Source: Flavobacteriaceae bacterium | Lineage (GTDB): Bacteria > Bacteroidota > Bacteroidia > Flavobacteriales > Flavobacteriaceae | Length of the DNA: 16,078 nt | Assembly: GCA_030613745.1 (NCBI GenBank) | Contig: JAUWLK010000033.1 | Span: forward strand, 1 to 16,078 | Reading direction: 5' to 3' | The notes under the pieces: model-generated | The model's database searches: none | Told to the model about the DNA's origin: nothing | The model's input: the letters and a program-made list of their open reading frames with translations, nothing else | In this document: piece by piece, positions 6,515 through 13,829 of the stretch | How the letters are laid out: each line of letters starts with the position of its first letter | Position numbering within the stretch: position 1 is the first letter of the stretch | Position numbers and translations under genes: made by a program

Positions 6515-9500
6515 ATGTTTTCATTTGATTATAAAAAATACAATACCATTTTAGGATGGACAGCTTTTTTAATTGCATTAATAACTTATACCTTAACTCT
6601 TGAACCTACTGTAAGCTATTGGGATTGTGGTGAGTATATATCAACATCGGTAAAATTAGAGGTAGGCCATCCTCCAGGTGCGCCTTTATTTCAAATGCTA
6701 GGAGCATTTTTTGCAATGTTCACTTCTGATATCTCTCAAATTGCTAAAATGGTAAATTTTATGTCAGCCTTAGGAAGTGCTTTTACTATTTTATTTTTAT
6801 TTTGGACTATTACTGCTTTAGCTAAAAAGGTAGTATTAAAAAATTCAAAAGAGCTAACAACAGGTAGCTCAATTGCAATTTTAGGAAGTGGTTTAGTAGG
6901 TGCTTTAGCTTATACTTTTTCTGATAGTTTTTGGTTTAGTGCAGTCGAGGCAGAAGTGTATGCCATGTCATCTTTTTTAATGGCTTTACTATTTTGGTTA
7001 GGTCTGCACTGGGAAGCAGAAATGGACAAACCCAGAGGCAATAAATGGCTGCTTTTAATAAGCTTTATAGTGGGTCTTTCATTTGGTGTTCATATATTAT
7101 CATTGCTTGTAATTCCACCTATTGTTTTTATTTACATTTATAAAAAACATCCAAATCTAAACACCAAACAGTTTATTTTAGCCAATATTATTTCTATACT
7201 GGTTTTAGCTTTTGTTTTCAAATTCTTATTCCCTTTTACTTTAAGATTTTTTAGTGTATCAGAATTATTTTTTGTTAATAATATCGGATTACCTTTCAAT
7301 TCAGGAAGTATTATTGCAGGAATTGTTTTAGTCGCATTATTTTATTTCGGATTAAAATATACACGTAAAAAAAATAAATTTACACTAAATCTTCTTTTGT
7401 TATCTGTACTCTTTATCATGATAGGATTTTCATCATGGTTAATGTTACCCATAAGAGCAAATGCCAATACAACTATTAACGAAAATAATCCATCAAGTGC
7501 ACGTGAGTTATTAGCCTATTACAATCGTGAACAATATGGTGATGCAAATGTTTTTTATGGTTCTTATTATTCTGAAACCGGGGAAAGAGATAAAGCAAAT
7601 CCTTTTAGAGATTCTAAACCAAAATATGAAAAAGACGAAAAAGCCGGCAAATATATTATTGTAAATAATTACAAAGGTGAATTACCTAATTACTCAAATA
7701 AACACAAAGGAATTATACCTCGTATGGTTGATCCTACGCCAAGTGTAGTACAAAATTATAAAGCTATTGCAGGAATTTCTCAAAAAAGTAAACGCCGTCC
7801 AACATTTGGAGAAAATTTAACTTTTATGATAAAATTCCAATTTGGCTATATGTACGGAAGATATTTTATGTGGAATTTTGTGGGTAAACAAGATGATATT
7901 CAGGGTAATTTAGATAATCATGGTAACTGGTTAAGTGGAATAAATTTTATCGACAGCATCAGATTAGGTTCGCAAAATAATTTACCTAGTGATATTAAAA
8001 ATAACAAAGGAAGAAATACTTATTTTTTCTTACCATTTATTTTAGGATTAATTGGATTGTTATATCATATTAAAAATGATAAAAATAATTTTTATGTTCT
8101 TTTATTATTTTTTGCTTTTACAGGATTAGCAATAATTTTTTACACCAACCCAAAACCTTTTGAACCTCGTGAACGTGATTATGCTGTTGTTGGTTCATTT
8201 TATATTTTTGCTATTTGGATTGGTTTTGGAGTTTTGGCATTATACGAACAATTAAAGCACAAAATAAAACCAAAACCATTGGCAGTATCACTAACAGTTG
8301 TTTGCTTTTTAAGTGTTCCCATATTAATGGCCAAAGAAAATTGGGACGATCATGATCGTTCAGGAAAATATTCAACTTATAATAATGCTAAATCTTATCT
8401 TGACTCATGTCAAGAGAATGCCATTATGTTTACCATTGGTGATAATGACACTTTTCCGCTTTGGTATATGCAAGAAGTTGAAAATTATCGTACAGATATT
8501 AAACTGATCAATACCAGTTTATTTGCTAAAGATTGGTATATCGATCAACAAAAAAGAAAAACATATAAAGCTGATCCAATTCCTTCGCAATTAACACACA
8601 AACAATATCGTGAAGGTTCTTTAGATGTAGCCTATCATTACCCTTATGCTTTTCCACAATTTAAAGATTCAGTAATTGACATTAAGTTTTTAATGAGGTG
8701 GATTGCAAGTGACGATGCTAGAACATCAATTGATTTTGAAGAAAATGGTCATCCTGAAAAAGTATATCCAACAAATAAAATTAGATTGATGGTTGATAAA
8801 AATGCTGTACTTAAAAATGGAATAGTTGCTGCTAAAGATTCAGCTTTGATAGTACCCTATATAGATTTTGAAATTTCAGAAGCAGCATTAGTAAAAAATA
8901 GAATATTAATGCTCGATATTTTAGCAAATAGTAATTGGGAACGACCAATATATTTTACCGGAGGTGCCCAAGCTGCTGAAGAATATATATGGCTTAAAGA
9001 TTATTTACAATTAGATGGATTAGCTTATAAATTTGTACCTATTAAAACCCCGATTGAAAATAAAAGTTTTATGGATATGGGTAGAATTGATACAGACACC
9101 ATGTATGCGAATGTAAAAAAATGGACATGGAAAAATTCAAATGGTAATATTTATGTTGACCCAGAAACCAGAAAAAATAGTATTTCATTTAGAAACAGCT
9201 TAGGTAGATTAGCTGATGAACTAATTAAAGAAGGTCAATTTGATAAAGCAGAGGAAGTTCTGGATATGTCAGTTGAAAAAATGCCAATTGAAAAATATGG
9301 ATATTATCGTTTGGTAATTGGGCATATTGAATCGTATTACAAAATTGATAAACCAGAAAAAGCAAGAAAAATTGTTGATTTTTTAATAAATAATTTTCAA
9401 GAAAAAATAACATACTATAGCGGAATGGATTCTTACGAATTTTCAAAAAACTTTGGTGATTTAGAAGGTACTCTAGATTTATATAGATATATAATTGCGA

Positions 9501-9598
9501 CATCTCAAGAATTTGATACTGAAGAGTATACACAAATATTAAAAGATAAATTTATGGATTCTGTCACTTTATTAGAAGAAGTTTTAGAAGAAAAATAA
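6515..9598 (+). CDS. DUF2723 family GT-C type integral membrane protein
   Basis: A 1027-residue inner-membrane protein. The N-terminal half has many hydrophobic segments (about 13-30, 80-105, 120-135, 150-165, 178-207, 220-240, 264-281, 290-311), then a long hydrophilic loop (about 312-500), four more hydrophobic segments to about 615, and a large soluble C-terminal domain (about 620-1027) whose last 170 residues are helical and TPR-like. The first external loop has YWDCGEY (35-41) followed by HPPGAP (52-57), the acidic signature of DUF2723. This family is related to GT-C glycosyltransferases and to eukaryotic TMEM260, a protein O-mannosyltransferase. A lipid-linked-sugar-dependent transferase acting outside the membrane is therefore likely, but acceptor and donor are unknown. 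The stop codon abuts the start of the deacetylase gene, indicating one transcript. Confidence 0.9.
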   Translation: MFSFDYKKYNTILGWTAFLIALITYTLTLEPTVSYWDCGEYISTSVKLEVGHPPGAPLFQMLGAFFAMFTSDISQIAKMVNFMSALGSAFTILFLFWTITALAKKVVLKNSKELTTGSSIAILGSGLVGALAYTFSDSFWFSAVEAEVYAMSSFLMALLFWLGLHWEAEMDKPRGNKWLLLISFIVGLSFGVHILSLLVIPPIVFIYIYKKHPNLNTKQFILANIISILVLAFVFKFLFPFTLRFFSVSELFFVNNIGLPFNSGSIIAGIVLVALFYFGLKYTRKKNKFTLNLLLLSVLFIMIGFSSWLMLPIRANANTTINENNPSSARELLAYYNREQYGDANVFYGSYYSETGERDKANPFRDSKPKYEKDEKAGKYIIVNNYKGELPNYSNKHKGIIPRMVDPTPSVVQNYKAIAGISQKSKRRPTFGENLTFMIKFQFGYMYGRYFMWNFVGKQDDIQGNLDNHGNWLSGINFIDSIRLGSQNNLPSDIKNNKGRNTYFFLPFILGLIGLLYHIKNDKNNFYVLLLFFAFTGLAIIFYTNPKPFEPRERDYAVVGSFYIFAIWIGFGVLALYEQLKHKIKPKPLAVSLTVVCFLSVPILMAKENWDDHDRSGKYSTYNNAKSYLDSCQENAIMFTIGDNDTFPLWYMQEVENYRTDIKLINTSLFAKDWYIDQQKRKTYKADPIPSQLTHKQYREGSLDVAYHYPYAFPQFKDSVIDIKFLMRWIASDDARTSIDFEENGHPEKVYPTNKIRLMVDKNAVLKNGIVAAKDSALIVPYIDFEISEAALVKNRILMLDILANSNWERPIYFTGGAQAAEEYIWLKDYLQLDGLAYKFVPIKTPIENKSFMDMGRIDTDTMYANVKKWTWKNSNGNIYVDPETRKNSISFRNSLGRLADELIKEGQFDKAEEVLDMSVEKMPIEKYGYYRLVIGHIESYYKIDKPEKARKIVDFLINNFQEKITYYSGMDSYEFSKNFGDLEGTLDLYRYIIATSQEFDTEEYTQILKDKFMDSVTLLEEVLEEK

Positions 9599-10312
9599 AT
9601 GAAATATTACCTTGCAAAAACACCAATAATTATTCAAAAATATTTTGACAATTATACATGGAAAATTGCAATAGATAAAAAGGAAATTTATCTCACTTTT
9701 GATGATGGTCCTATTCCTGAAATCACAACTTGGGTTTTACAAACTTTAGCAGAGTTTAAAGCTAAAGCTACCTTTTTTTGTATTGGAGATAATATATCAA
9801 AATATCCAGATATTTTTAAAGAAATCATAACTCAAAACCATACCATTGGTAATCATAGCTTTAACCATCTAAATGGATGGAGAACAAGTTCAAAACGATA
9901 TTTGGATAATGTTGAGAAAGCAAAAGAGTTTATTTATAAGTTTAAGTCCGATGGCTATCGGGAACAAAAACCAAAAATCGAAACAAAAGTCCTTCCCCAC
10001 GGGAAGGATTTAGGATGGGATAAACAACAAGCGACCAATCTATTTCGTCCACCTTATGGGAAGATAAGATCAAACCAATCTAAATTATTAATCAATAAAG
10101 GTTTTAAAATTATAATGTGGGATGTTTTAAGTGGTGATTTTGATCAAAACCTTAGCAAAGAAAACTGCTTACAAAATGTTACTAAAAATGTAAATAACGG
10201 AAGCATTATAGTTTTCCACGACAGCGAAAAAGCCTTTAAAAACTTAGAATATACACTACCAAAGACATTGGAATATTTTACTAAAAAAGGATATGTTTTT
10301 AAATCTTTGTGA
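9599..10312 (+). CDS. Polysaccharide deacetylase (NodB/CE4 family) with an in-frame insert
   Basis: CE4 enzymes remove N- or O-acetyl groups from cell-wall or capsule glycans using a divalent metal. The 237-residue protein keeps all five NodB motifs: TFDDGP (33-38, catalytic base D35 and metal ligand D36), HSFNH (86-90, metal ligands), RPPYG (150-154), WDVLSGDF (174-181) and FHD (206-208). No clear signal peptide or N-terminal membrane segment is present. The ATG directly follows the TAA of the DUF2723 gene, implying translational coupling and a shared role in envelope glycans. Between motifs 2 and 3 lies an unusual hydrophilic stretch (about 116-146) encoded by palindrome-containing, GC-richer DNA; it appears inserted, leaves the frame intact and lies on a surface loop by motif position. 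The family is certain; the substrate is not known. Confidence 0.93.
   Translation: MKYYLAKTPIIIQKYFDNYTWKIAIDKKEIYLTFDDGPIPEITTWVLQTLAEFKAKATFFCIGDNISKYPDIFKEIITQNHTIGNHSFNHLNGWRTSSKRYLDNVEKAKEFIYKFKSDGYREQKPKIETKVLPHGKDLGWDKQQATNLFRPPYGKIRSNQSKLLINKGFKIIMWDVLSGDFDQNLSKENCLQNVTKNVNNGSIIVFHDSEKAFKNLEYTLPKTLEYFTKKGYVFKSL
9947..9962. repeat. Inverted repeat CCGAT-GGCT-ATCGG
   Basis: CCGAT (9948-9952) and ATCGG (9957-9961) pair perfectly around GGCT; T9947 and G9962 can add a wobble pair. It is the left palindrome of the insert in the deacetylase gene and encodes SDGYR. Confidence 0.75.
9988..10010. repeat. Inverted repeat TCCTTCCC-CAC-GGGAAGGA
   Basis: Eight perfect pairs (9990-9997 with 10001-10008) around a three-base loop, extended by one G-T and one A-T pair to 9988 and 10010. 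It is the right palindrome of the insert and the strongest GC-rich hairpin in the window that lies inside a coding region. It encodes VLPHGKD. Confidence 0.85.
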
Positions 10313-10314
10313 AT

Positions 10315-10335
10315 TAGGCAATAGGCAATAGGCAA
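10315..10335. repeat. Three tandem copies of TAGGCAA
   Basis: TAGGCAA occurs three times without interruption, starting three bases after the deacetylase stop codon. The intergenic stretch after it (10336-10421) is pyrimidine-rich, with repeated runs such as CTTTTTTTA, CTTTAAC and TTTTTAC on the + strand. No convincing terminator hairpin is visible between the deacetylase and the converging thioredoxin-like gene. Confidence 0.85.
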
Positions 10336-10421
10336 AATACTTTTTATTGGACACTCTCCCGTTCCTATTTACTACTTTATTCTTACTTTTTTTATTTTTA
10401 ACCCTTTAACTTTTTACTTTA

Positions 10422-10718
10422 TCAAACATATTGCTGCACCAAACTAATTAAAGTATTTGCATCTTGATGGCCAGTTTGACGCCATTTCATTTCACCATCT
10501 TTGTATATAATAAAAGTGGGATTCCCTTTAATTCTCAATGCTGAGGCTAAGGTTTCATTTTTAGTTATATCAATTTTTACAACTTTAGCTCTATCTCCTA
10601 AAGCAGCTGCAACATCTCTTAATATGGAATGTAAATTATTATTTTCACCTTCCCAATCTTTATGAAAATCAATCAAAGTAGGAATATTTGAACCTATCAA
10701 TTCACCAAACTTAGTCAT
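10422..10718 (-). CDS. Thioredoxin-fold protein lacking the CxxC redox site
   Basis: A 98-residue cytoplasmic protein with the complete thioredoxin outline: strand LIDF (15-18), the Trp that normally precedes the active site (W22), strand VVKIDI (46-51), and the cis-proline strand NPTFIIYKDG (66-75) followed by a final strand and helix. The catalytic CGPC is replaced by E23-G24-E25-N26, and the protein contains no cysteine at all, so it cannot be a disulfide reductase. Length and all other landmarks are normal, so it is not a truncated pseudogene. A binding or scaffold role is the likely alternative. It is divergent from polA and convergent with the deacetylase gene. A -7-like element lies upstream at 10766-10773. 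Confidence 0.88.
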   Translation of the reverse strand: MTKFGELIGSNIPTLIDFHKDWEGENNNLHSILRDVAAALGDRAKVVKIDITKNETLASALRIKGNPTFIIYKDGEMKWRQTGHQDANTLISLVQQYV

Positions 10719-10765
10719 AATATTCGTTTATTTTATTTACTTAGTATCAAATAAATCTGTTATTA

Positions 10766-10773
10766 CAAATATA
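10766..10773 (-). promoter_or_regulatory. Possible -7 element of the thioredoxin-like gene
   Basis: TATATTTG on the - strand matches TAnnTTTG completely, about 48 bases before the start codon. No TTTG occurs at the expected 19-base distance, so the promoter is only half supported. Confidence 0.4.
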
Positions 10774-10979
10774 ACATATTAAATCAACTTTGTTTATAAA
10801 GTGCAAAACATTAGCTATTTAACATTAACTTTATTATAATTTTAAGAAATAAGTCATTCTAATTCTTGAAACTATCTGAAATAATTTTTTTAGAATTATA
10901 TCTGAAATTTAAAAATCAATAAAAATATACAGATGAAAGTATAACAAATTGTTACTTTTACAAGGAAAAAACAATCTAC

Positions 10980-13829
10980 ATGTCTGATAAAAAACGACTT
11001 TTTCTACTTGATGCTTTTGCTTTAATCTTTCGAGGATACTATGCTTTAATTAAAAATCCACGTATTAATTCAAAAGGGATGGATACCTCTGCAATTCTAG
11101 GTTTTATGAATTCACTTTTAGATGTAATTCGAAGAGAAAAACCTGATCATTTGGCTGTTGCTTTTGACAAAGGAGGCTCTGTAGCGAGAAGAGAAGCATT
11201 TCCTGAATATAAAGCACACAGACAAGAAACACCGGAAGCTATAAGAATTGCTGTACCATATATTCATAAAATATTAGAGGCAATGCATATTCCAATTATT
11301 GAAAAAGAAGGTTTTGAAGCTGATGATTTAATTGGTACGCTATCTATTCAGGCAGAAAAAGCAGGTTATCAAACTTTTATGGTTACACCTGATAAAGATT
11401 TTGCACAATTAGTTACCGATAATGTTTTTATGTATAAACCCGCTAGAATGGGTAATGGTATTGAAATTTGGGGTGTTGAGAAAGTAAAAGAAAAATTTGA
11501 AATTGAAGATCCTAAACAAGTGATTGATTACTTAGGAATGATGGGAGATGCTGCTGATAATATTCCCGGTTTACCTGGAGTTGGTGATAAAACTGCCAAA
11601 AAATTTCTCAAACAATATGGCAGTATGGAAAACCTTTTGGCTAATACACATGAATTAAAAGGTAAAATGAAAGAAAAAGTTGAAGCAAATGCTGAGTTAG
11701 GCATATTATCAAAACAATTGGCTACAATTATGCTAGACTGCCCAGTTGAATTTCACGAAGAAGATTTTGAATTAAATACACCAAATTATCAAAAAGTTTC
11801 CGAAATTTTTCAAGAATTAGAGTTTCGACGTATGCAGGAAACTATGAATAAAATGTTCCTGAATACACCACAAAAAATAGAAACTTTACAAAAGGAAGAA
11901 GAAACAAATAAACCTACTAAAAAATCTAATTTGATAAATCAGCAATTAGATATGTTTTCCACCCCAGTTGGTGACTCTCAACAAGAATATACAAGTGGTT
12001 TTAAAGAAGCAAAAAATATTCCTCATTTTTATCAATATATAAATACAGGACTTGCCCAAATTTTATTAATCAAAAAGCTTTTGCAACAAAAATCGGTTTG
12101 TTTTGATTTGGTTTTAATAACTACTGGAGCAACAAGAGTAAATGCCTTTGAAGCTGAGTTAGTTGGTATTACTTTTTCCTATAAAAAAGGTAAAGGTTAT
12201 TATGTTCCAATTCCTGAAAACCGAGATGAAGCAAATATTATTTTAAATAAATTCAAGCCATTTTTTGAAAATAACAATATTGAAAAAGTTGGACAAAATT
12301 TAAAATATGATATAAAAATTCTTCAAAATTATCATATAGATGTTAAAGGTCCTCATTTTGACACCATGTTAGCTCATTATTTAATCAACCCAGATATGCG
12401 TCATAATTTAGATGTTTTATCAGAAACCTATTTAAATTATACACCAATACTTATCACATCTTTAATTGGTAAAAAGGGTAAAAATCAAGAATCTATTCGC
12501 AATGTTGATTTAGAGAAACAAACCGAATATGCCATTGAAAAAGCTGACATTACGTGGCAATTAAAACAAGTTTTTGAAAAAGAATTAGACAAAAACAATC
12601 TAACCAAATTATTTAAAGAAATTGAAATCCCTTTGGTTGGAGTTTTGGCTAAAATGGAATATGAAGGAATAAATATAGATATTGATTTTTTAAACTCTTT
12701 ATCTGTAAAATTAAATGAAGATATATTAAAACTTGAACAAAAAATTTATGCTGAAGCAGATACTGATTTTAATCTGGCTTCACCAAAACAATTAGGAGTT
12801 GTGCTATTTGAACAGCTAAAGCTAGTTGATAAACCAAAAAAGACTAAAACTGGTCAATATGCTACCGGTGAAGAAATTTTATCAAAACTAGCGCCAAAAC
12901 ACGAAATAATTGCTAATATTTTGGAATGGCGCGGACTCGTAAAATTAAAAAACACTTATGTTGATGCTTTACCTAAAGAAGTAAATAAAAAAACCGGGAG
13001 AATTCATACAACTTTTAGTCAGGCAGTTGCAGCTACCGGGAGATTGAGTTCTAATAATCCTAATTTACAAAATATACCTATTCGAACAGAAAGAGGTAAA
13101 CAGGTACGAAAAGCTTTTATTCCACGCAATGAAAATTATACTTTACTTGCTGCTGATTATTCACAAATTGAACTTCGATTAATTGCCGAAATGAGTGGTG
13201 ATGAAGAAATGATAGCTTCTTTTTTAAGAGGAGAAGATATCCATAAATCAACTGCGGCTAAAGTTTTTAAAGTACCTATTGAAGAAGTTACTCGTGAGCA
13301 AAGAAGTTATGCAAAAACTGTAAATTTTGGAATTATTTATGGTGTTTCTGCCTTTGGATTAAGTCAGCAAACAGATTTGAGCAGAAGTGAAGCTAAAGAA
13401 TTAATTGAAACCTATTACCAAACTTACCCTACACTAAAAGCATTTATTGCAAAACAAATTGATTTTGCTCGCGATCATGGCTATGTGGAAACTCTTTTAG
13501 GGCGGAGACGTTATTTAAAAAATATTAATTCCCAAAATTCTATTGTTCGGTCTGGTGATGAACGCAACGCTGTTAATGCCCCAATACAAGGTAGTGCTGC
13601 CGATATCATCAAGATTGCTATGATTAATATTCATAAAGTTTTAGAAAAGGGAGATTTTAAATCAAAAATGTTATTACAAGTTCATGATGAGTTAATTTTT
13701 GATATCCATAAAGATGAATTGGAAAATTTAAAACCAATCATAAAATATGAAATGGAAAATGCATTTAAACTTTCAATACCACTAATTGTTGATCTGGGTG
13801 AAGGTGAAAATTGGTTAGAAGCACACTAA
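10980..13829 (+). CDS. polA: DNA polymerase I with apparently inactive proofreading domain
   Basis: PolA fills gaps and removes primers during Okazaki-fragment maturation and repair. The 949-residue protein has a 5' nuclease domain (about 1-300) with its acidic motifs intact (LLDAFALIF, EADDLIGT, TPDKDF, GDAADNIPGLPGVGDKTA), a 3'-5' exonuclease-fold domain (about 345-540), and a complete polymerase domain (about 560-949; motif A DYSQIE at 726-731, motif B in RSYAKTVNFGIIYG, motif C VHDE at 901-904). In the exonuclease domain Exo II is kept (N440, D444), but Exo I reads FD-LVLI-TTG instead of FDTETT, losing the metal-binding Glu, and Exo III reads YAIEK with K521 where E. coli has D501. A weak -7-like TACTTTTA lies at 10953-10960. 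It converges on the DUF5916 gene with no spacer. Confidence 0.96.
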   Translation: MSDKKRLFLLDAFALIFRGYYALIKNPRINSKGMDTSAILGFMNSLLDVIRREKPDHLAVAFDKGGSVARREAFPEYKAHRQETPEAIRIAVPYIHKILEAMHIPIIEKEGFEADDLIGTLSIQAEKAGYQTFMVTPDKDFAQLVTDNVFMYKPARMGNGIEIWGVEKVKEKFEIEDPKQVIDYLGMMGDAADNIPGLPGVGDKTAKKFLKQYGSMENLLANTHELKGKMKEKVEANAELGILSKQLATIMLDCPVEFHEEDFELNTPNYQKVSEIFQELEFRRMQETMNKMFLNTPQKIETLQKEEETNKPTKKSNLINQQLDMFSTPVGDSQQEYTSGFKEAKNIPHFYQYINTGLAQILLIKKLLQQKSVCFDLVLITTGATRVNAFEAELVGITFSYKKGKGYYVPIPENRDEANIILNKFKPFFENNNIEKVGQNLKYDIKILQNYHIDVKGPHFDTMLAHYLINPDMRHNLDVLSETYLNYTPILITSLIGKKGKNQESIRNVDLEKQTEYAIEKADITWQLKQVFEKELDKNNLTKLFKEIEIPLVGVLAKMEYEGINIDIDFLNSLSVKLNEDILKLEQKIYAEADTDFNLASPKQLGVVLFEQLKLVDKPKKTKTGQYATGEEILSKLAPKHEIIANILEWRGLVKLKNTYVDALPKEVNKKTGRIHTTFSQAVAATGRLSSNNPNLQNIPIRTERGKQVRKAFIPRNENYTLLAADYSQIELRLIAEMSGDEEMIASFLRGEDIHKSTAAKVFKVPIEEVTREQRSYAKTVNFGIIYGVSAFGLSQQTDLSRSEAKELIETYYQTYPTLKAFIAKQIDFARDHGYVETLLGRRRYLKNINSQNSIVRSGDERNAVNAPIQGSAADIIKIAMINIHKVLEKGDFKSKMLLQVHDELIFDIHKDELENLKPIIKYEMENAFKLSIPLIVDLGEGENWLEAH

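Larger units (their letters stand above)
9944..10036 (+). mobile_element. Candidate palindromic repeat element inserted in frame in the deacetylase gene
   Basis: About 93 bases (31 codons, residues 116-146) interrupt the NodB domain between motifs 2 and 3. They contain two perfect inverted repeats, use codons that are rare in the neighbourhood (CCC, GGG, CAC, CGG, GCG) and are visibly GC-richer than the flanks. The flanking protein reads naturally if they are removed. The boundaries are estimates, because I see no target-site duplication that fixes them. No transposase is present, so any movement would depend on one acting in trans. Confidence 0.55.

Noticed and set aside
9225..9533. A 102-codon - strand frame inside the DUF2723 gene
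   Set aside because: It is antisense to a strongly supported coding region, its composition reflects the opposite strand, and no promoter or family resemblance is visible.
10719..10979. A small gene or structured RNA in the 261-base gap between the thioredoxin-like gene and polA
   Set aside because: The gap is AT-rich, with no frame of useful length, no strong hairpin and no conserved riboswitch-like pattern; only weak promoter elements are visible.
12105..12140. The disrupted PolA Exo I site read as a sequencing frameshift
   Set aside because: The frame is continuous on both sides, with conserved residues before (SVCFD) and after (NAFEAELVGI), and the independent K521 change in Exo III supports real divergence. 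Raw reads would still be needed to exclude an error.
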